Position numbers and translations under genes: made by a program. From assembly GCF_011386835.1 (NCBI RefSeq), contig NC_088799.1, forward strand, positions 74,481,302 through 74,545,301: 64,000 nucleotides of DNA, read 5' to 3'. The stretch's first letter is position 1. Every line of letters begins with the position of its first letter. The stretch comes from Chrysemys picta bellii. Taxonomy: Eukaryota > Chordata > Testudines > Emydidae. Below the pieces are notes generated by a model that saw only the letters and a list, made by a program, of their open reading frames with translations, was not told where the DNA came from and searched no databases. Below, in pieces: positions 1-12,271 of the stretch.

Positions 1-264
1 TGTGGAGAGAGCAAGTACAAAACAAGCTAGTTTATAATACTGTCCAAAATCTTTAGCATGACATTTTTCAGACAATATTTGCAAATTTTGAGTAGGCAAA
101 ATGTCTGAGAAATTGTAGTTGTTTGGGAGGAAAAAAGTTGTTAAAACAGCCAAAGGAATACGCATGCCTTGTCCAGCTGTATACCTTCTGTACCTTGTGT
201 TAATGTACTGTCTCTTCCTATATACTTTGTTCTTTTAATTTTCAGTTTAAGTACCAGATATGAG
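1..264. other. intergenic, nothing recognised
   Basis: AT-rich sequence with no convincing coding frame or repeat. It ends with the left copy of a 5-bp target duplication (ATGAG, 260-264) that belongs to the adjacent LTR. Confidence 0.5.
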
Positions 265-1458
265 TATGACAGTCGGTGCCCCCCATAAGGCTTTATGGAA
301 ATATGCTTATGTATGTGTATATATATAACATAACTAGAATGTGTTGTAGGCTACCTATGCCATGTAACATATCTCTGCAAAGGTTATGATCTACTGAATC
401 TATCAATCCTATTTGTAGGCATGTATGATTTTTGTATTCAAAGTTATGAATATTGGCTGCTTACTTGTTTGATTCTAAGTAGGCTGTAGTGAAGCAGTTG
501 GTCAGCTTCCTGAGAAAAGACTATTCTTATTAAGTGCCCAATCAAGAAACACTTAAGTCAACAATGAACTTGGAGACACCAATCCACATCTGGGCTTTCC
601 CAGGAGTGTGGCTTGGCTGGTAAGGAACTCAGTCATGCATGGACATGTCACTTGCCCAGGTGACTCCAAAACTCCATTTTGTAGATGGACTTTGCATAGG
701 AGAGAGGAGGGGGTCTCCACCCACAAGAGAAAGTCTATTTAAGCCCATGGGAGACCCCTCCATTTTGTCTTCAGCTGGCTAAAGAGAGGGCCTCTCCACC
801 CCCAAAGATACCTGAAATAAACTGGAACAAAGGACAGTGACTGCAAGGGGTGTGAGTGATTGCTGGACCCAGACTAAAAGGAGATTAGTCTGTAAAAGGA
901 AGCTTACTGGAACTGGTGAGGATCTTATCTGTATTCAGTTTCTTACTGTATTAGACATAGACTTGCGTGTTTTATTTTATTTTGCTTGGTAATTCACTTT
1001 GTTCTGTCCGTTACTACTGGAACCACTTAAATCCTACTTTCTGTATTTAATAAAATCACTATTTACCTATTAATAAACCCAGAGTAAGTATTAATATCTT
1101 GGGGGGCAAACAGCTGTGCATATCTCTCTGTCAGTGTTATAGAGGGCGAACAATTAATGAGTTTAACCTGTATAAGCTTTATACAGGGTAAAACGGATTT
1201 ATTTGGGGTTTGGACCCCATTGGGAGTTGGACATCTGAGTGTTAAAGACCAGAACACTTGTGTACCCTGCTTTCAGTTAAGTCTGCAGCTTTGGAGAAAG
1301 TGGTTCACACCCTGGGTCTGTGTTGGAGCAGATAGGCGTGTCTGGCTCAGCAAGACAGGGTGCTGGGGTCCCGAGCTGGCAGGGAAGGCAGGGGCAGAAG
1401 TAGTCTTGGAACATCGGGTGGCAGCTCCCAGGGGGGTTCAGTGATCCTATCTGTCACA
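265..1458 (+). mobile_element. solo LTR of an endogenous retrovirus
   Basis: This 1194-bp block is flanked by a perfect 5-bp direct repeat (ATGAG at 260-264 and 1459-1463). Its ends are inverted copies of each other with one mismatch (TATGACAG at the left, CTGTCACA at the right). A TATA-like TATTTAAG lies at about 735-742, and AATAAA signals lie at 1049-1054 and 1072-1077, giving a U3-R-U5 order on the plus strand. No gag, pol or env sequence is attached, so this is a solo LTR left by recombination between two LTRs. I cannot assign the retroviral class. The first base pair of the left terminus has drifted from the usual TG to TA. Confidence 0.75.
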
Positions 1459-1659
1459 ATGAGATCTGCATGGCTCAAGCAGTAACTTAAAAATCAGATA
1501 TTACTGAATGCTTACTATTGACAAATATATTGTTGTTGCTGCTGTTTAACTAATTATGCCTCTCTATGTTACACTGTCAGTACATATATTAGCAGCACTG
1601 AAAAGATGTTTCTGCAGCATCGTTAAAGGGAAATTGCTTTTTTCAGAACCCACTACAGT

Positions 1660-3143
1660 ATAAGAACATAAGAACATAAGAATGGCCATACTGGGTCAGA
1701 CCAAAGGTCCATCCAGCCCAGTATCCTGTCTATCAACAGTGGCCAATGCCAGGTGCCCCAGACGGAGTGAACCTAACAGGTAATGATCAAGTGATCTCTC
1801 TCCTGCCATCCATCACCACCCTCTGACAAACAGAGGCTAGGGACACCATTCCTTACCCATCCTGGCTAATAGCCATTAATGGATTTAACCTCCATGAATT
1901 TATCCAGTTCTCTTTTAAACCCTGTTATAGTCCTAGACTTCACAACCTCCTCAGGCAAGGAGTTCCACAAGTTGACTGCACACTGTTTGAAGAAGAACTT
2001 TCTTTTATTTGTTTTAAACCTGCTACCCATTAATTTCATTGGTGGGCCCTAGTTCTTATATTATGGAAACAAGTAAATAACTTTTCCTTATTCACTTTCT
2101 CCACATCACTCATGATTTTATATACCTCTATCATATCCCCCCCTAGTCGCCTCTTTTCCAAGTTGAAAAATCCTAGCCTCTTTAATCTCTCCTCATATGG
2201 GACCTGTTCCAAACCCCTAATCATTTTAGTTGCCCTTCTCTGAACCTTTTCTAATGCCAATATATCTTTTTTGAGATGAGGAAACCACATCTGTATGCAG
2301 TATTCAAGATGTGGGCGTACCAGGGATTTATATAAGGGCAATAAGATATCCTCCGTCTTATTCTCTATCCCCTTTTTAATGATTCCTAACATCCTGTTTG
2401 CTTTTTTGACTGCCGCTGCACACTGCGTAGACATCTTCAGAGAACTATCCACGATGACGCCAAGATCTTTTTCCTGATTAGTTGTAGTTAAATTAGCCCC
2501 CATCATATTGTATGTATAGTTGGGGTTATTTTTCCCAATGTGCATTACTTTACATTTATCCACATTAAATTTCATGTGCCATTTTGTTGCCCAATCACTT
2601 AGTTTTGTGAGATCTTTTTGAAGTTCTTCACAGTCTGCTTTGGTCTTAATTATCTTGAGCATTTTAGTATCATCTGCAAACTTTGCCACCTCACTGTTTA
2701 CCCCTTTCTCCAGATCATTTATGAATAAGGTGAATAGGATTGGTCCTAGGACTGACCCTTGGGAAACACTACTAGTTACCCCTCTCCATTCTGAAAATTT
2801 ACCATTTATTCCTACCCTTTGTTCCCTGTCTTTTAACCAGTTCTCAATCCATGAAAGGATCTTCCCTCTTATCCCATGACAACTTAATTTACGTAAGAAT
2901 CTTTGGTGAGAGACGTTGTCAAAGGCTTTCTGGAAATCTAAGTACACTATGTCCACTGGATCCCCCTTGTCCACATGTTTGTTGACCCCTTCAAAGAACG
3001 CTAATAGATTAGTAAGACATGATTTCCCTTTATAGAAACCATGTTGATTTTTGCCCAACAATTTATGTTCTTCTATGTGTCTGACAATTTTATTCTTTAC
3101 GATTGTTTCAACTAATTTGCCCGGTACAGATGTATGTAAGATC
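1660..3143 (-). mobile_element. CR1 LINE, 5'-truncated, reverse-transcriptase remnant
   Basis: The minus strand encodes the reverse transcriptase of a CR1 non-LTR retrotransposon. Visible motifs are YLDFQKAFD, QGSVLGPILF and the catalytic FADDTK, followed by the CR1 C-terminal block (RPHLEYCIQMW, VQRRATKMI). The frame is open for about 369 codons (3145-2036). It is then lost just after RTRAHQ, where the last roughly 70 codons continue in other frames, so the protein is broken. The 3' end near 1660 carries the short tandem tail AAGAACAT/AAGAACAT typical of one CR1 subfamily. The 5' end is truncated within the N-terminal part of the RT domain. No target duplication is evident, as is usual for CR1. 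Confidence 0.9.
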
Positions 3144-3401
3144 ACAAGTAGTAGTAGTCACTGCATAGCTTAAAACCTCCACTACTGATGTTACAATATT
3201 TGTGGATTTCTAGTTGTACAAATGCAATCAGCAGGGTTGTGTGAACATGTACTGATATGGGGACAGCGATTAGATGAGCACTTAGTTCTGGTCAGCAAAG
3301 AAAACTCTTTTCTGAGTTGAAACTAATGTACCTTATTCATTGGCAGTTTCAGTATGAAGAATTTGTGAACTGTGACAATATTTAACTTACTATCCTTTAG
3401 G

Positions 3402-3740
3402 CAGGGATTGGCAACCTTTGGCATGCGGCCCATCAGGGTAAGCCCCCTGGTGGGCCGGGACGGTTTATTTACCTGCAGCATCTGCAAGTTCGGCCAATCG
3501 CAGCTCGCACTGGCCATGGCTCACCATTCCAGGCCAATGGGGGCTGCGGGAAGCGGCGTGGGCCGAGGGATGCGCTGGCCGCTGCTTCCTGCAGACCCCA
3601 TTGGCCTGGAATGGCGAACCGCGGCCAGTGAGAGCTGCGATTGGCCGAACCTGCGGATGCTGCAGGTAAATAAACCGTCCCGGCCCGCCAGTGGATTTCC
3701 CTGATGGGCCGGGCCGCATGCCAAAGATTGCAGATCCCTG
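3402..3740. mobile_element. palindromic GC-rich hAT-type MITE
   Basis: The 339-bp element starts CAGGGATTGGCAACCTTTGG and ends with the near reverse complement (CCAAAGATTGCAGATCCCTG). The terminal inverted repeat is about 30 bp and much of the interior is also self-complementary. The flanks CTTTAGG and TCTTAGG are an imperfect candidate for an 8-bp hAT duplication. There is no transposase, so it is non-autonomous. Open frames here on both strands are by-products of the palindrome. Confidence 0.75.
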
Positions 3741-5840
3741 TCTTAGGGTGTATGTGAGGATTAATATTAGTCTTTACATGTGTTTTTCACAGGCCACTTT
3801 AAATGCTGGGTAGGGAGCTGGAGGCAATATGTACATGCAAAAATTAAAATTGAAAACATTTTGTCTTTGTGCCCTGTTTTATTGCTAGACAGTAAAGACT
3901 TTCTCTCTCTCTCCATACACCTTTTTCCTTGCCTCTCCTTTTTCTATGGCCTACTTCTCCTTTCTGTCCCCACTCCTGTTCCTTTTGTAGAGACTTCTAG
4001 CAAATTCAGACTACTCCAGTCCTTTGTGTGACCTTTCCTAGATACTCTTTTTTTTAAATTTACATCATATTTACATTTTATTTTCTCTGTTAAAATGTTG
4101 ACACTTGTGAATTGCAGACATGACTGAAAGGGGCATTTGCAATTGGTTTGCAGACTTCTCCACTTGAATCATAACAAAACGTGAAAGCAGCTATGCTTGG
4201 AGTTTGAACTGTGTCTGGGAACCACAAATACAATAGTCTGACAGAATTTTTATTTTTCCAGCAGATTGTCAGTAGAAGTACTGTATTCTCTGAATGTTTG
4301 TGCTCTGGCTTCCTGCAAAACTATTGAGGCCGTGTTCATTGTCTGTTCCAAGTATAGACTTGGTTCATTGGAATGGAATCCATTAGACACGTCACCTGGT
4401 GGAAATTGTACGGTATTTCTCCTGCATACCTCACTGGCTTAGTCTGCCCAGGGTGTTCGGGAAGCACAGCCTAGCCCAGCAGGAGCTATGTTCGGAGAGT
4501 CAACATTCTTATTGAGTGCAGTCATCCAGCTGGAAAACTCCTGCAGTTTTGGCTGCAGCAGTAGGAGCAACCAGCACACAGGATGCTGTGCATCAGTGGC
4601 CTCAATAAGTCACAAACTGATAATAACCTTTTGAGAAAATTTCTGATTGGAGTTCACTTTTCAAAGTGACTGCCAAAGTTTGTGTGTTGAGCTCTGGATT
4701 TTGGTTCAGATAATCTCTAACTTCCCAACACAATATTTTCTGCTTTAACCAACAATTTGTCAAGTCATCATGTTTATTCAAGGGTGAATTATTTTTATTT
4801 CTTTTATTATTATTTTAAAGATTGGTAATATCCCACTCCTTCAATTCTGAGATTGCTGAACATGAATGAGTGGGGGTTAGTCACTAGTCATGAGTATTTT
4901 TTCAGGCATATTGTAAAATTTAGGTAACTCAAAAATGCCTTATTTTTAAAATTTTAGACTTGAGAATCAAATGCCTGTGGCAGATTTGAAGAAATTTGGT
5001 TTAGGTATAATAACTTCATTACAGTTCATTAAATTACTGTGTATACTGGCAGACTTTTTTAACTGAATGTTTCAGCCATGATCATGGAGTGGTGATTTTG
5101 TTGTAATTTGTTCCAAAATGCCAACAGCCTGTGGCCATATAATCAAAGGCATGAGTTACACCAGGTTTAAAAATGCCTGTCTTAAGAATTGTGTAAAATG
5201 ACAATAACTACTGTTTAAAACTAGTAAATGTAAATAGATTTTCAGGCTGAAATTTTGTAGTATCAGACTTCAATTAAGTGTGAATAGCTTTTTACATCTT
5301 ATTCACACACCCTTAATGTCAAACTTAATCAAGGAAAAATGTCCCCCATCTCAGAGGGTGAGAATATTGATTGGACCAGAAATAGAATAAATAGCTTGGA
5401 AAGAAGGGAAAATGGCTTTTTCTCATCCCTCGGCTCTCCGCCTCTTGTTGGCCAGCCAGAGGAGAGCTGGGAGCTGATAGGCCACACACTCACCCTCCCT
5501 ATCACACCATTAATTTGAACTTCTTTTAGGGACTTTTTGTCCCCTTTTTATGTCTGATTACAAATCCTTAACATCAAACTTCATAAATGACAAATGCTGA
5601 ATGGCATAGCTGCTGTGCATGGCTATTGTGTCTCCATGAGGTGTGTTTTAAGTTGGTAAAGTTATTTGCAGTAAAATATTACTCCTGCTTTGTTGAAGCA
5701 ACTTCACATGGCTATGATGCAGCCTGATAGCACATATAATGAACTTCCATCTTGAATGATCCCTTGCAAGTCTTCTTTTGGCAGGAGTAAGGGTGGGAGG
5801 GTTAGGTTTTTCAAATCCCTCAGAATTACATCTTCCAACT
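3741..5840. other. intergenic, nothing recognised
   Basis: About 2.1 kb of AT-rich, apparently single-copy sequence. I see no splice-flanked coding frame, RNA gene or repeat boundary that I can defend. Confidence 0.4.
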
Positions 5841-6013
5841 TCATAGGGTTGGAACAAACCTCAGGAGGTCATCTAGTCTAATCCCCTGCCCAAAGTAGGA
5901 CCCATGCCCAGTTTTCCCCCCCCCAGCTCCCTAAGTGGCCCACTTAAGGATTGAACTCACAACCACCTTGGGTTTAGCAGGCCAATGCTCAAACCACTGA
6001 GCTATCCCTCCCC
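5841..6013 (-). repeat. tRNA-derived SINE with CR1-like 3' tail
   Basis: On the minus strand the sequence begins GGGAGGGATAGCTCAGTGG. This resembles a tRNA 5' half with an RNA polymerase III A box at 5986-6004. A B-box-like GGTTGTGAGTTCAATCC follows at 5948-5964. The remaining roughly 100 bp read like the 3' end of a CR1 LINE (the plus strand starts CATAGGGTTGGAAC). A Pol III head plus a LINE tail is the structure of turtle tRNA-SINEs mobilised by CR1. It is not a functional tRNA gene, because no complete cloverleaf follows. Confidence 0.7.
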
Positions 6014-6014
6014 T

Positions 6015-6985
6015 GCATTTGTGGTTAACCTCATACTCTACTCCTTCAAGCTCAGCTCTATATATTTTCTAGAAGTATAATGTCTTCCACACATTGGACA
6101 TTTCCCCATCATTACAATCTTGTTCTCAACTTCTACAAGACTGCAAGTTGCTGGGATTGTCTATGTATCTCCTACTTTGTAATTCAGTCTTTTATGCTTT
6201 CTCTAAAAAGAGTAAGAATTAATATTTTCTAATTTTGTTGTGTATATTTTGCCTCTGATCAAGCATCTTTGAGAAACATAAAAATCTGACACAAGATCTT
6301 TTTACAAACTGTGGATATTGATTTGGTAAGGCCTTTTCCATACTAAAACCATAGTGATTTGAGTTTCTATTTTTATTCTTTGCTATAGTGTATGGAAATA
6401 TGTGGGTTTTATAGCTAAAAATAGCATGCAGAATTTATTCAACTCTTGCTCAATTTACAGTTAATTTCCTGGAAAAATACAGTAAATCAGATATGTTACT
6501 GTATGATTTTTGCTGTTTAGAATGGTATGCCAACTATGCCACCATATTTTTCCCTACCGTGTTCTTCGTGGGTATTTAATGAAATGATGATAAAACATTT
6601 CCGTCTTTCATTCAGAAAAGCTTAGTGGAAATATTTGTGGCTTTCATTCTGAGAAAATGTTTCTGAATATTTAATGATTCTTCTTGAAATGCTGGTCCCT
6701 ATGTGTATTGCATTGTCGGGTTTGCATATGCTCCATATGCCTGAGACAAGAATTCTTGCAAGTAGTGTCCATTAGTCTGTACCCACACCCCTGTTTTCCT
6801 CTGTTCCTGAACCAATGGTATAAGGGGTGGGGTAGACCGCCCGCCTCTCCCATTCCTTATCACCGCATGGCCTGAGTCAGAATCCTCCAACATCTTGAGC
6901 TTCTCTTTTCTCTTCTTGCTGTAAATATTCAAAGTTTTGATATTATTCTTAGTTTTGTTGTTAATGTTTTGATCGTTCTAATTAG
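6015..6985. other. intergenic, nothing recognised
   Basis: AT-rich sequence without a recognisable gene or repeat boundary. The true left end of the DIRS-like remnant that follows may lie in here. Confidence 0.35.
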
Positions 6986-7545
6986 TTAGTGTTAAAATCC
7001 CCAACCTTGGGAACCGTCCTGGTCTCCTGGCACAGGACTTAGATTATGCTCAGGATTCCAGGCTTCAAAAACTGCATTTCCTGCTCCTTTTTGGTCAGTG
7101 ATGATCACTGGCACTGCCTCTTTTGTCCTGGGGAGGCACATATCTCATCCCGTACAATCAGCAAGGTGCGCACCCCCTACTTCTATGTCTGATTCCAGAA
7201 TGGAGAAGGGCAGAAGGAAGGATCCTTACTCTCATCAGAGTAAAGGGCACTCTCACAAACATAAAAACAGATCTTCTAAAAGGAGAAATCCCTCCATTCA
7301 AATCTGGTGAGCCTTCACACCCAAACCATAAGGAGTTATGTCCACCTAATCTGCATGGGCACGTACAAAAGACTCAGGGGATTAAGACTCCTTTGGTACT
7401 AGCCTTCGTATCAACTCCAGCACTGACCATGATGCCACCTAAAAAAAAAACATCAAGACAAGAAAGACCAGGAACTGCCGTACCTTCAAAGATCGTGAGG
7501 TTTGAGTCTCGTTCACCAGGTCCTGTAAAGAGCCACCATCTAAAG

Positions 7546-8379
7546 TAGGAGTGGGCATACTTTTTGGCCCAAGGGCCACATCTGGGTGGGGAAATTGCAT
7601 GCAGGGCCATGAATGTAGGGCTGGGGCAGGGGGTTGAGGTGTGGGAGGGGGTGTGGTGTGCAGGAAGGGGCTCAGGGCAAGGGGTTGGGGCAGAGGAGGG
7701 TTGTGGGGTGTACAAGGGGAGTCAGGGAAGGAGTTGGGGTGCAGGGAGAGGTGCAGAGTGCGGGAGGGGGCTCAGGGCAGAAAGTTGGGGTACAGGAGGG
7801 GTGTGGGGTGTGGCAGGGATACAGGGCAGGGGTTTGGGGTGCAGGAGGGGGATCAGGGCAGAGGGTTGGGGTGCAGGAGGGGTGCATGGTGCGGCAGGGG
7901 GCTCAGGGCAGGGGGTTGGGGTGTGGGGTGCAGGAGGGGTTGGGGTGCAGGCTCCCGGCCCGGCGCCACTTACTTGAAGCAGCTCCGGGGTGGCAACAGT
8001 GCTGTGCCACTAAGGCAGGCTCCCTGCCTGCCCTGGCCCTGCACCGTGCTACTCCCGGAAGCGGCCTGCACCATGTCCCTGTGGCCCCTGAGAGGGGGCA
8101 GAGGGCTCCACGTACTGCCCTCACCTTTGGGTTCCACACCCGAAGCTCCCATTGGCTGGGAACGGGGAACCACGGCCAATGGGAGCTTCGGGTGTGGAAC
8201 CCACAGGTGAGGGCAGCGCGCAGCGCCTCCTCTCCCCACCCCCCACCTCACATACCCTGGGGCTGCAGGGACGTGGTGCTGGCCACTTCCAGGAGCCATG
8301 GGGGTGGCAATACTATGGGCCGGATCCAAAGCCCTGAGGGGCCAGATCTGGTCCACAGGCCATAATTTGCCCACCCCTG
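7546..8379. mobile_element. hAT-type non-autonomous element inserted in the DIRS remnant
   Basis: This 834-bp insertion is flanked by a perfect 8-bp duplication (ATCTAAAG at 7538-7545 and 8380-8387). The left end reads TAGGAGTGGGCATACTTTTT and the right end TAATTTGCCCACCCCTG, forming degenerate inverted repeats. The interior is very G-rich and no transposase is encoded. The long open frames inside are products of the repeat, not genes. Removing the insertion together with one duplication copy joins the two DIRS halves. Confidence 0.85.
7620..7955 (+). repeat. G-rich minisatellite inside the hAT element
   Basis: About ten degenerate units of roughly 30-35 bp repeat the theme GGGGTGCAGGAGGGG and GGCTCAGGGCAGGGG. 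The strand asymmetry is extreme (G on plus, C on minus), with many runs of three or more G that could form G-quadruplexes. The same theme occurs more weakly in the related element at 43933-44520, so it was probably part of the family ancestor and then expanded. Confidence 0.8.
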
Positions 8380-9720
8380 ATCTAAAGCTTCTCCAGTGGT
8401 ATCAGTCCTCTGAAGGTAGCAGCAATTTAAACCTCTCCTGACCATATCTTCATCATCCCCGATCCACAATCTCCCTTGTTATTGCGACCACTCCTCACCT
8501 GTGAGATACAAACACCTGTGGGAATCCAGGACTCCAGAAAGTCAATCGCCATCCCTTCCACTAGCCATTTCCCACTCACTGGATCTGTCAGCACCACCAG
8601 TAGACTCAGATCAGAACTTTTAATCTTTGGGAGAGTTGGATGTACTGGTGGTACCATCTTCTCTCAAGGAATTCAGTCCAGAAAGGGGGGTTGAGAATTT
8701 CATGGAAACTGCCTGGGCCATACAGAAAGGAATTTCCTCCTTGGGACTGGTGGTGCCCAATGCCTTGGGAACCACCACAGCCTGCTTTCAACCCCTCATA
8801 TTGGCCTTATTTGGGGATCTTTGATCCTGTATGAAAGTTAACTTGGAATCAATCCATTCCAACAAAGATTCTTAGCACTCCACTCCTTCAAGGAGTCAAT
8901 CTGAACCCTCTGAGTCCACAGAAGAAGGAAGGAAGATGAGCTGGATCCGCCAGTACTGCTGGTTCCCATGGGTATAATCCTCCATCACCTGATGTGGTTA
9001 TCACTCCAGCCTCTCCATCTCCCCCAAAAATCATACACAGATTCAGAAGCTGCTATGAAGAGAGGCAGAAGAGCTGCAGATCTCCTTAGAGGAGGCCAAG
9101 GACCCTCAACATAAGCTCCTGGATATCCTGCAGCCTACGGGCTTCAGTTGAGTTGCTCAGTCAGTAAACAAAGCCATACTAAACAAGCAAGGGCTGTGTG
9201 ATATACACTAACTACCTATGCCCCTACCCCTACGAGAGCAGAGAAGTGATCCATTGTCCCAGATAAGGGAGCAGGGTTCTTGTTCACCCAAACTCCTTGG
9301 TGGTCCAGATGGCCACCAACAGATCCAGGCAACCATGCCCAAGGACCAATACACAGAGAAATGTCTTTACATCTACCAGCCTTCAATTTAGGATTTCATT
9401 ATCAGGCCTTTCTCACCAAATAAGATTTCCTGAACTAGTCTAAGTTCCTGAACTTAGAATTGCCTCAGAAAGACAGGGATCAAGTTGAAGCCCTTATTGA
9501 TGTGGGCAAAGTAGTAGCCAAAACCACTTTACAAGCCACAGTCAATGCAGCTGATAGGATATTGAGATCCATGGCAACTCCCATTGTGATGTGGCTGAAA
9601 TCATGATTACACTATTTGGGGACCCCAACAAGGTTCAAGACGTGCTTGAGGAGGTACCTTTTGATGAGGCAGAGCACAAGGGGAGCATTTATTTTTTGGA
9701 AACAAAATGTCTCAATAGAT

Positions 9721-12270
9721 TGTTCCTCCATTGTGCTTTTGACGTCAATGTAATTTCACATCAAATCACTAGAGTTGACTCCTGAAGATATATATTGATG
9801 GGGAAACCTTATATAGTTAAGGTTTTGTGTTGAAAAAAATGAACATTTTGTTCCTTTAAATTTCATAAAGTCAAAGGCCATTTCTGCAAATAGAAAATGA
9901 CAATTTCGTGAAAACTTGTGGGGGGAGTTTTCCTTCAAAATTGGTCCCTTCCCTTGTGAAAAATCATATCAGGAAATTCATGAAAATTCAAGATCAAGAG
10001 AAGAGACAGAAAGTTGCTGATTTTGGCCACAAAAATCTCAGTTCACTGGTGGAAAATAGAACAATATGTGAAATAGAAAAAAAAATCTCACTTTTGGTTT
10101 CAAGATGAAAATTAGTAATTTTTCACAGTAGTACTCTCAACTCCCTCCCATTATATAATAGCAGCTATCACAGGGAAATCTATGACTTGCTGCACTAAAA
10201 GATGTAATTACATGATGTTCAACATGCATTAGACGAATTTGTTTAGAGATGTATGTTCATTCTGTGAAAGGTTAAGTAGCTTCTATCTTTTATATTTTCT
10301 TGTATTCTTACATAGGGGTAGCATGCTGTTGGTGTCAGAGTATTGAAGAAAGACGGAGATGCAGTTTAAAGTACCCATGCTTTTTCCATTTTAATTAAAT
10401 GGGAAAATAGCAGGTGGCCCTGCAGTGCACACCTACTTTAATTTAATGTTTAATATTGACAAAAGTTCTGGAGTGGCATAATCCTAAAAACCTAGCTGCT
10501 TGTGTACAGATTGCAAAGTCATGCTGTTAATGTGGTGCTTATAGGGTTTCTACACGCAGTGTGCTCCTTTTCAAGATGTATAATTTTGTGTATACGATGT
10601 TCATGTAAAGGAGATGCCCTATTACCTACTTAGTTAAGGTTATGTTGTTACTTTTACACTTAAAACTGTGTATAACTCTGTAGAACTCACATTATCTTAC
10701 CATATTTTTAACCATCTGAAAGGTTCAGTTTGAGTTTCTAGATAACTATTTCACCAGGTTTGCCAACAATTTTTATTTTCTAAACACTATAAAATCCCTC
10801 TCTTCTTAAAATTTCATTTTTTCTTGGATCCCCTGTAACTGAAGTATATAAATATTTCAAATTTTCCACAGTTATCCGTGTTCACTAAAACACTGACATA
10901 AAGACACAGACCCAACCCACTTATGATGAATATCACCATAATGTATTTTCTTTATTGCCATAGAAGCAGTGGAGACTGTCTCCCCAAAGTGCTTCCCTAC
11001 ACAGAAGCAGGAGACGAGATCCGGTGACAGCTGGAGCCCAGTAGGGGAGCCATGCAAGTTAGGCACTGCAAGGCCTGTATTCCATCTGATCCTACTATCC
11101 ATTTACACTGCAGGATAAGTAACTAATTGTTTGTTTTACGGCATACCCAGAAACGGTGTACCTACAGCTATGAATTTCTGGGGATACCCTAGTGGAAATC
11201 TGAGACAACCAGGCGTAATCCAGATGAGGTAATTAGTGTAGTTATTTTGGAGAGGTGGGGAAGTCAGATATGTGGTCCTGGTTGAAACTTATGGAGAGAG
11301 ACCCTAATTTTTAAATTCAAGTTTGGGTTCAGGCCTAGATTTTTCATTCCTTTCCAAAATGTGTAAGTATTTGCATTGATGATTCTGATTAGAGTCCATC
11401 ACTGATTATTTTATTATTATGAGAGCCATCAGTGTGTTCAGCTCTGGTTGGGGCACATGTATTATGCTGATTATATGTTACCATATTTAATTAATAAAAG
11501 TTGTGACCATTACCATTTACCATAATTTATCTTGTGATTTAATTTTGACAGGCTGTGGCATTTCCAATGGAAAAGATGCGCTATAAAAATTAGCGTTAGA
11601 TGACTAATACATCTTTTCTATCTGCCTGCTATTGCAGTATAAGCAAATTGTTTTTAATAGGTGCCATGTTTGTATTGAAATAACTGAGGGAAATCCTATT
11701 GTGGGTCTCATTCACTTTAAATTTAAAATCCCAGCCACACATGGACAAAATTAATTCCCATTTCTTCTTTATCTTCTTGGGTGATCTTGTCCAGCATTAG
11801 CCACCTTATCTGATTGTTACGCCCAGTCATTCATGCATTTCTGTGCACTGGAGAAACAGGTTTCACACACTGAAAAGTGGGGTATTGCTCTGCAAACAAA
11901 ACAATTACCTCCAACAAAAAATATACAGAGTACTTTGGAGTATTTCAGTATTTTTCCTGGCACAAGATGCTTCTCTGTTTAGGTTTCCTATGCTTTTATA
12001 TTTGTATTATTTATTTTTTCTCTTGCACACCCACAAAAAGCAAAATTAAGATCCAATACACTTATGTTTCAGATTTTCTCATTAGTGAAATCCTCTTCTT
12101 TGTGCTAAAAGGACGGGAGTCAGAGGTGGATTCATTGGGGGCATACACAATTCAGAAGAGTTGAGAGAGGTAATATATACCACAAAAGACAAGGAGAACA
12201 GGTCTCCAGAGATCTGTGTCTGACTCTAAATCCTGTGACTTCACTACCATAATAATAATGCCCAGCTATT
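9721..12270. other. intergenic, nothing recognised
   Basis: Mostly AT-rich. A 76-codon minus-strand open frame at 10872-11102 has no motif I know and no support for being a gene. No repeat boundary is visible. Confidence 0.35.
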
Positions 12271-12271
12271 C

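Larger units (their letters stand above)
6990..9720 (+). pseudogene. DIRS-type retrotransposon gag remnant, interrupted by a hAT element
   Basis: Plus-strand frames, broken by many stops and shifts, read like a vertebrate DIRS gag. Around 7120-7260 there is a degraded LGRHISHPVQSARC stretch followed by SDSRMEKGRRKD and a Lys/Ser-rich run. Near 7430-7540 there is a basic PPKKKTSRQERPG segment. Near 9470-9590 a block reads VEALIDVGKVVAKTTLQATV then NAADRILRSMATPIVMWL, and EEVPFDEAEHK follows at about 9650. The AKTTLQA...AAD...SMAT pattern is characteristic of DIRS gag and of the LAP2-alpha domain derived from it. The hAT MITE at 7546-8379 splits it cleanly. No reverse transcriptase or tyrosine recombinase is present in the window. 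The left boundary is uncertain. Confidence 0.6.

Noticed and set aside
2295..2879. Plus-strand open frames inside the first CR1
   Set aside because: Antisense shadows of the reverse-transcriptase gene.
5948..6013. Possible tRNA gene on the minus strand
   Set aside because: A- and B-box-like sequences are present, but the 3' half continues into a CR1 tail and no full cloverleaf forms. Called as a SINE.
7634..8365. 243-codon Gly-rich frame and its overlapping neighbours
   Set aside because: Produced by the G-rich minisatellite inside a hAT element, and open in several frames at once.
10872..11102. 76-codon minus-strand frame
   Set aside because: No known motif, no splice context and no support beyond being open.
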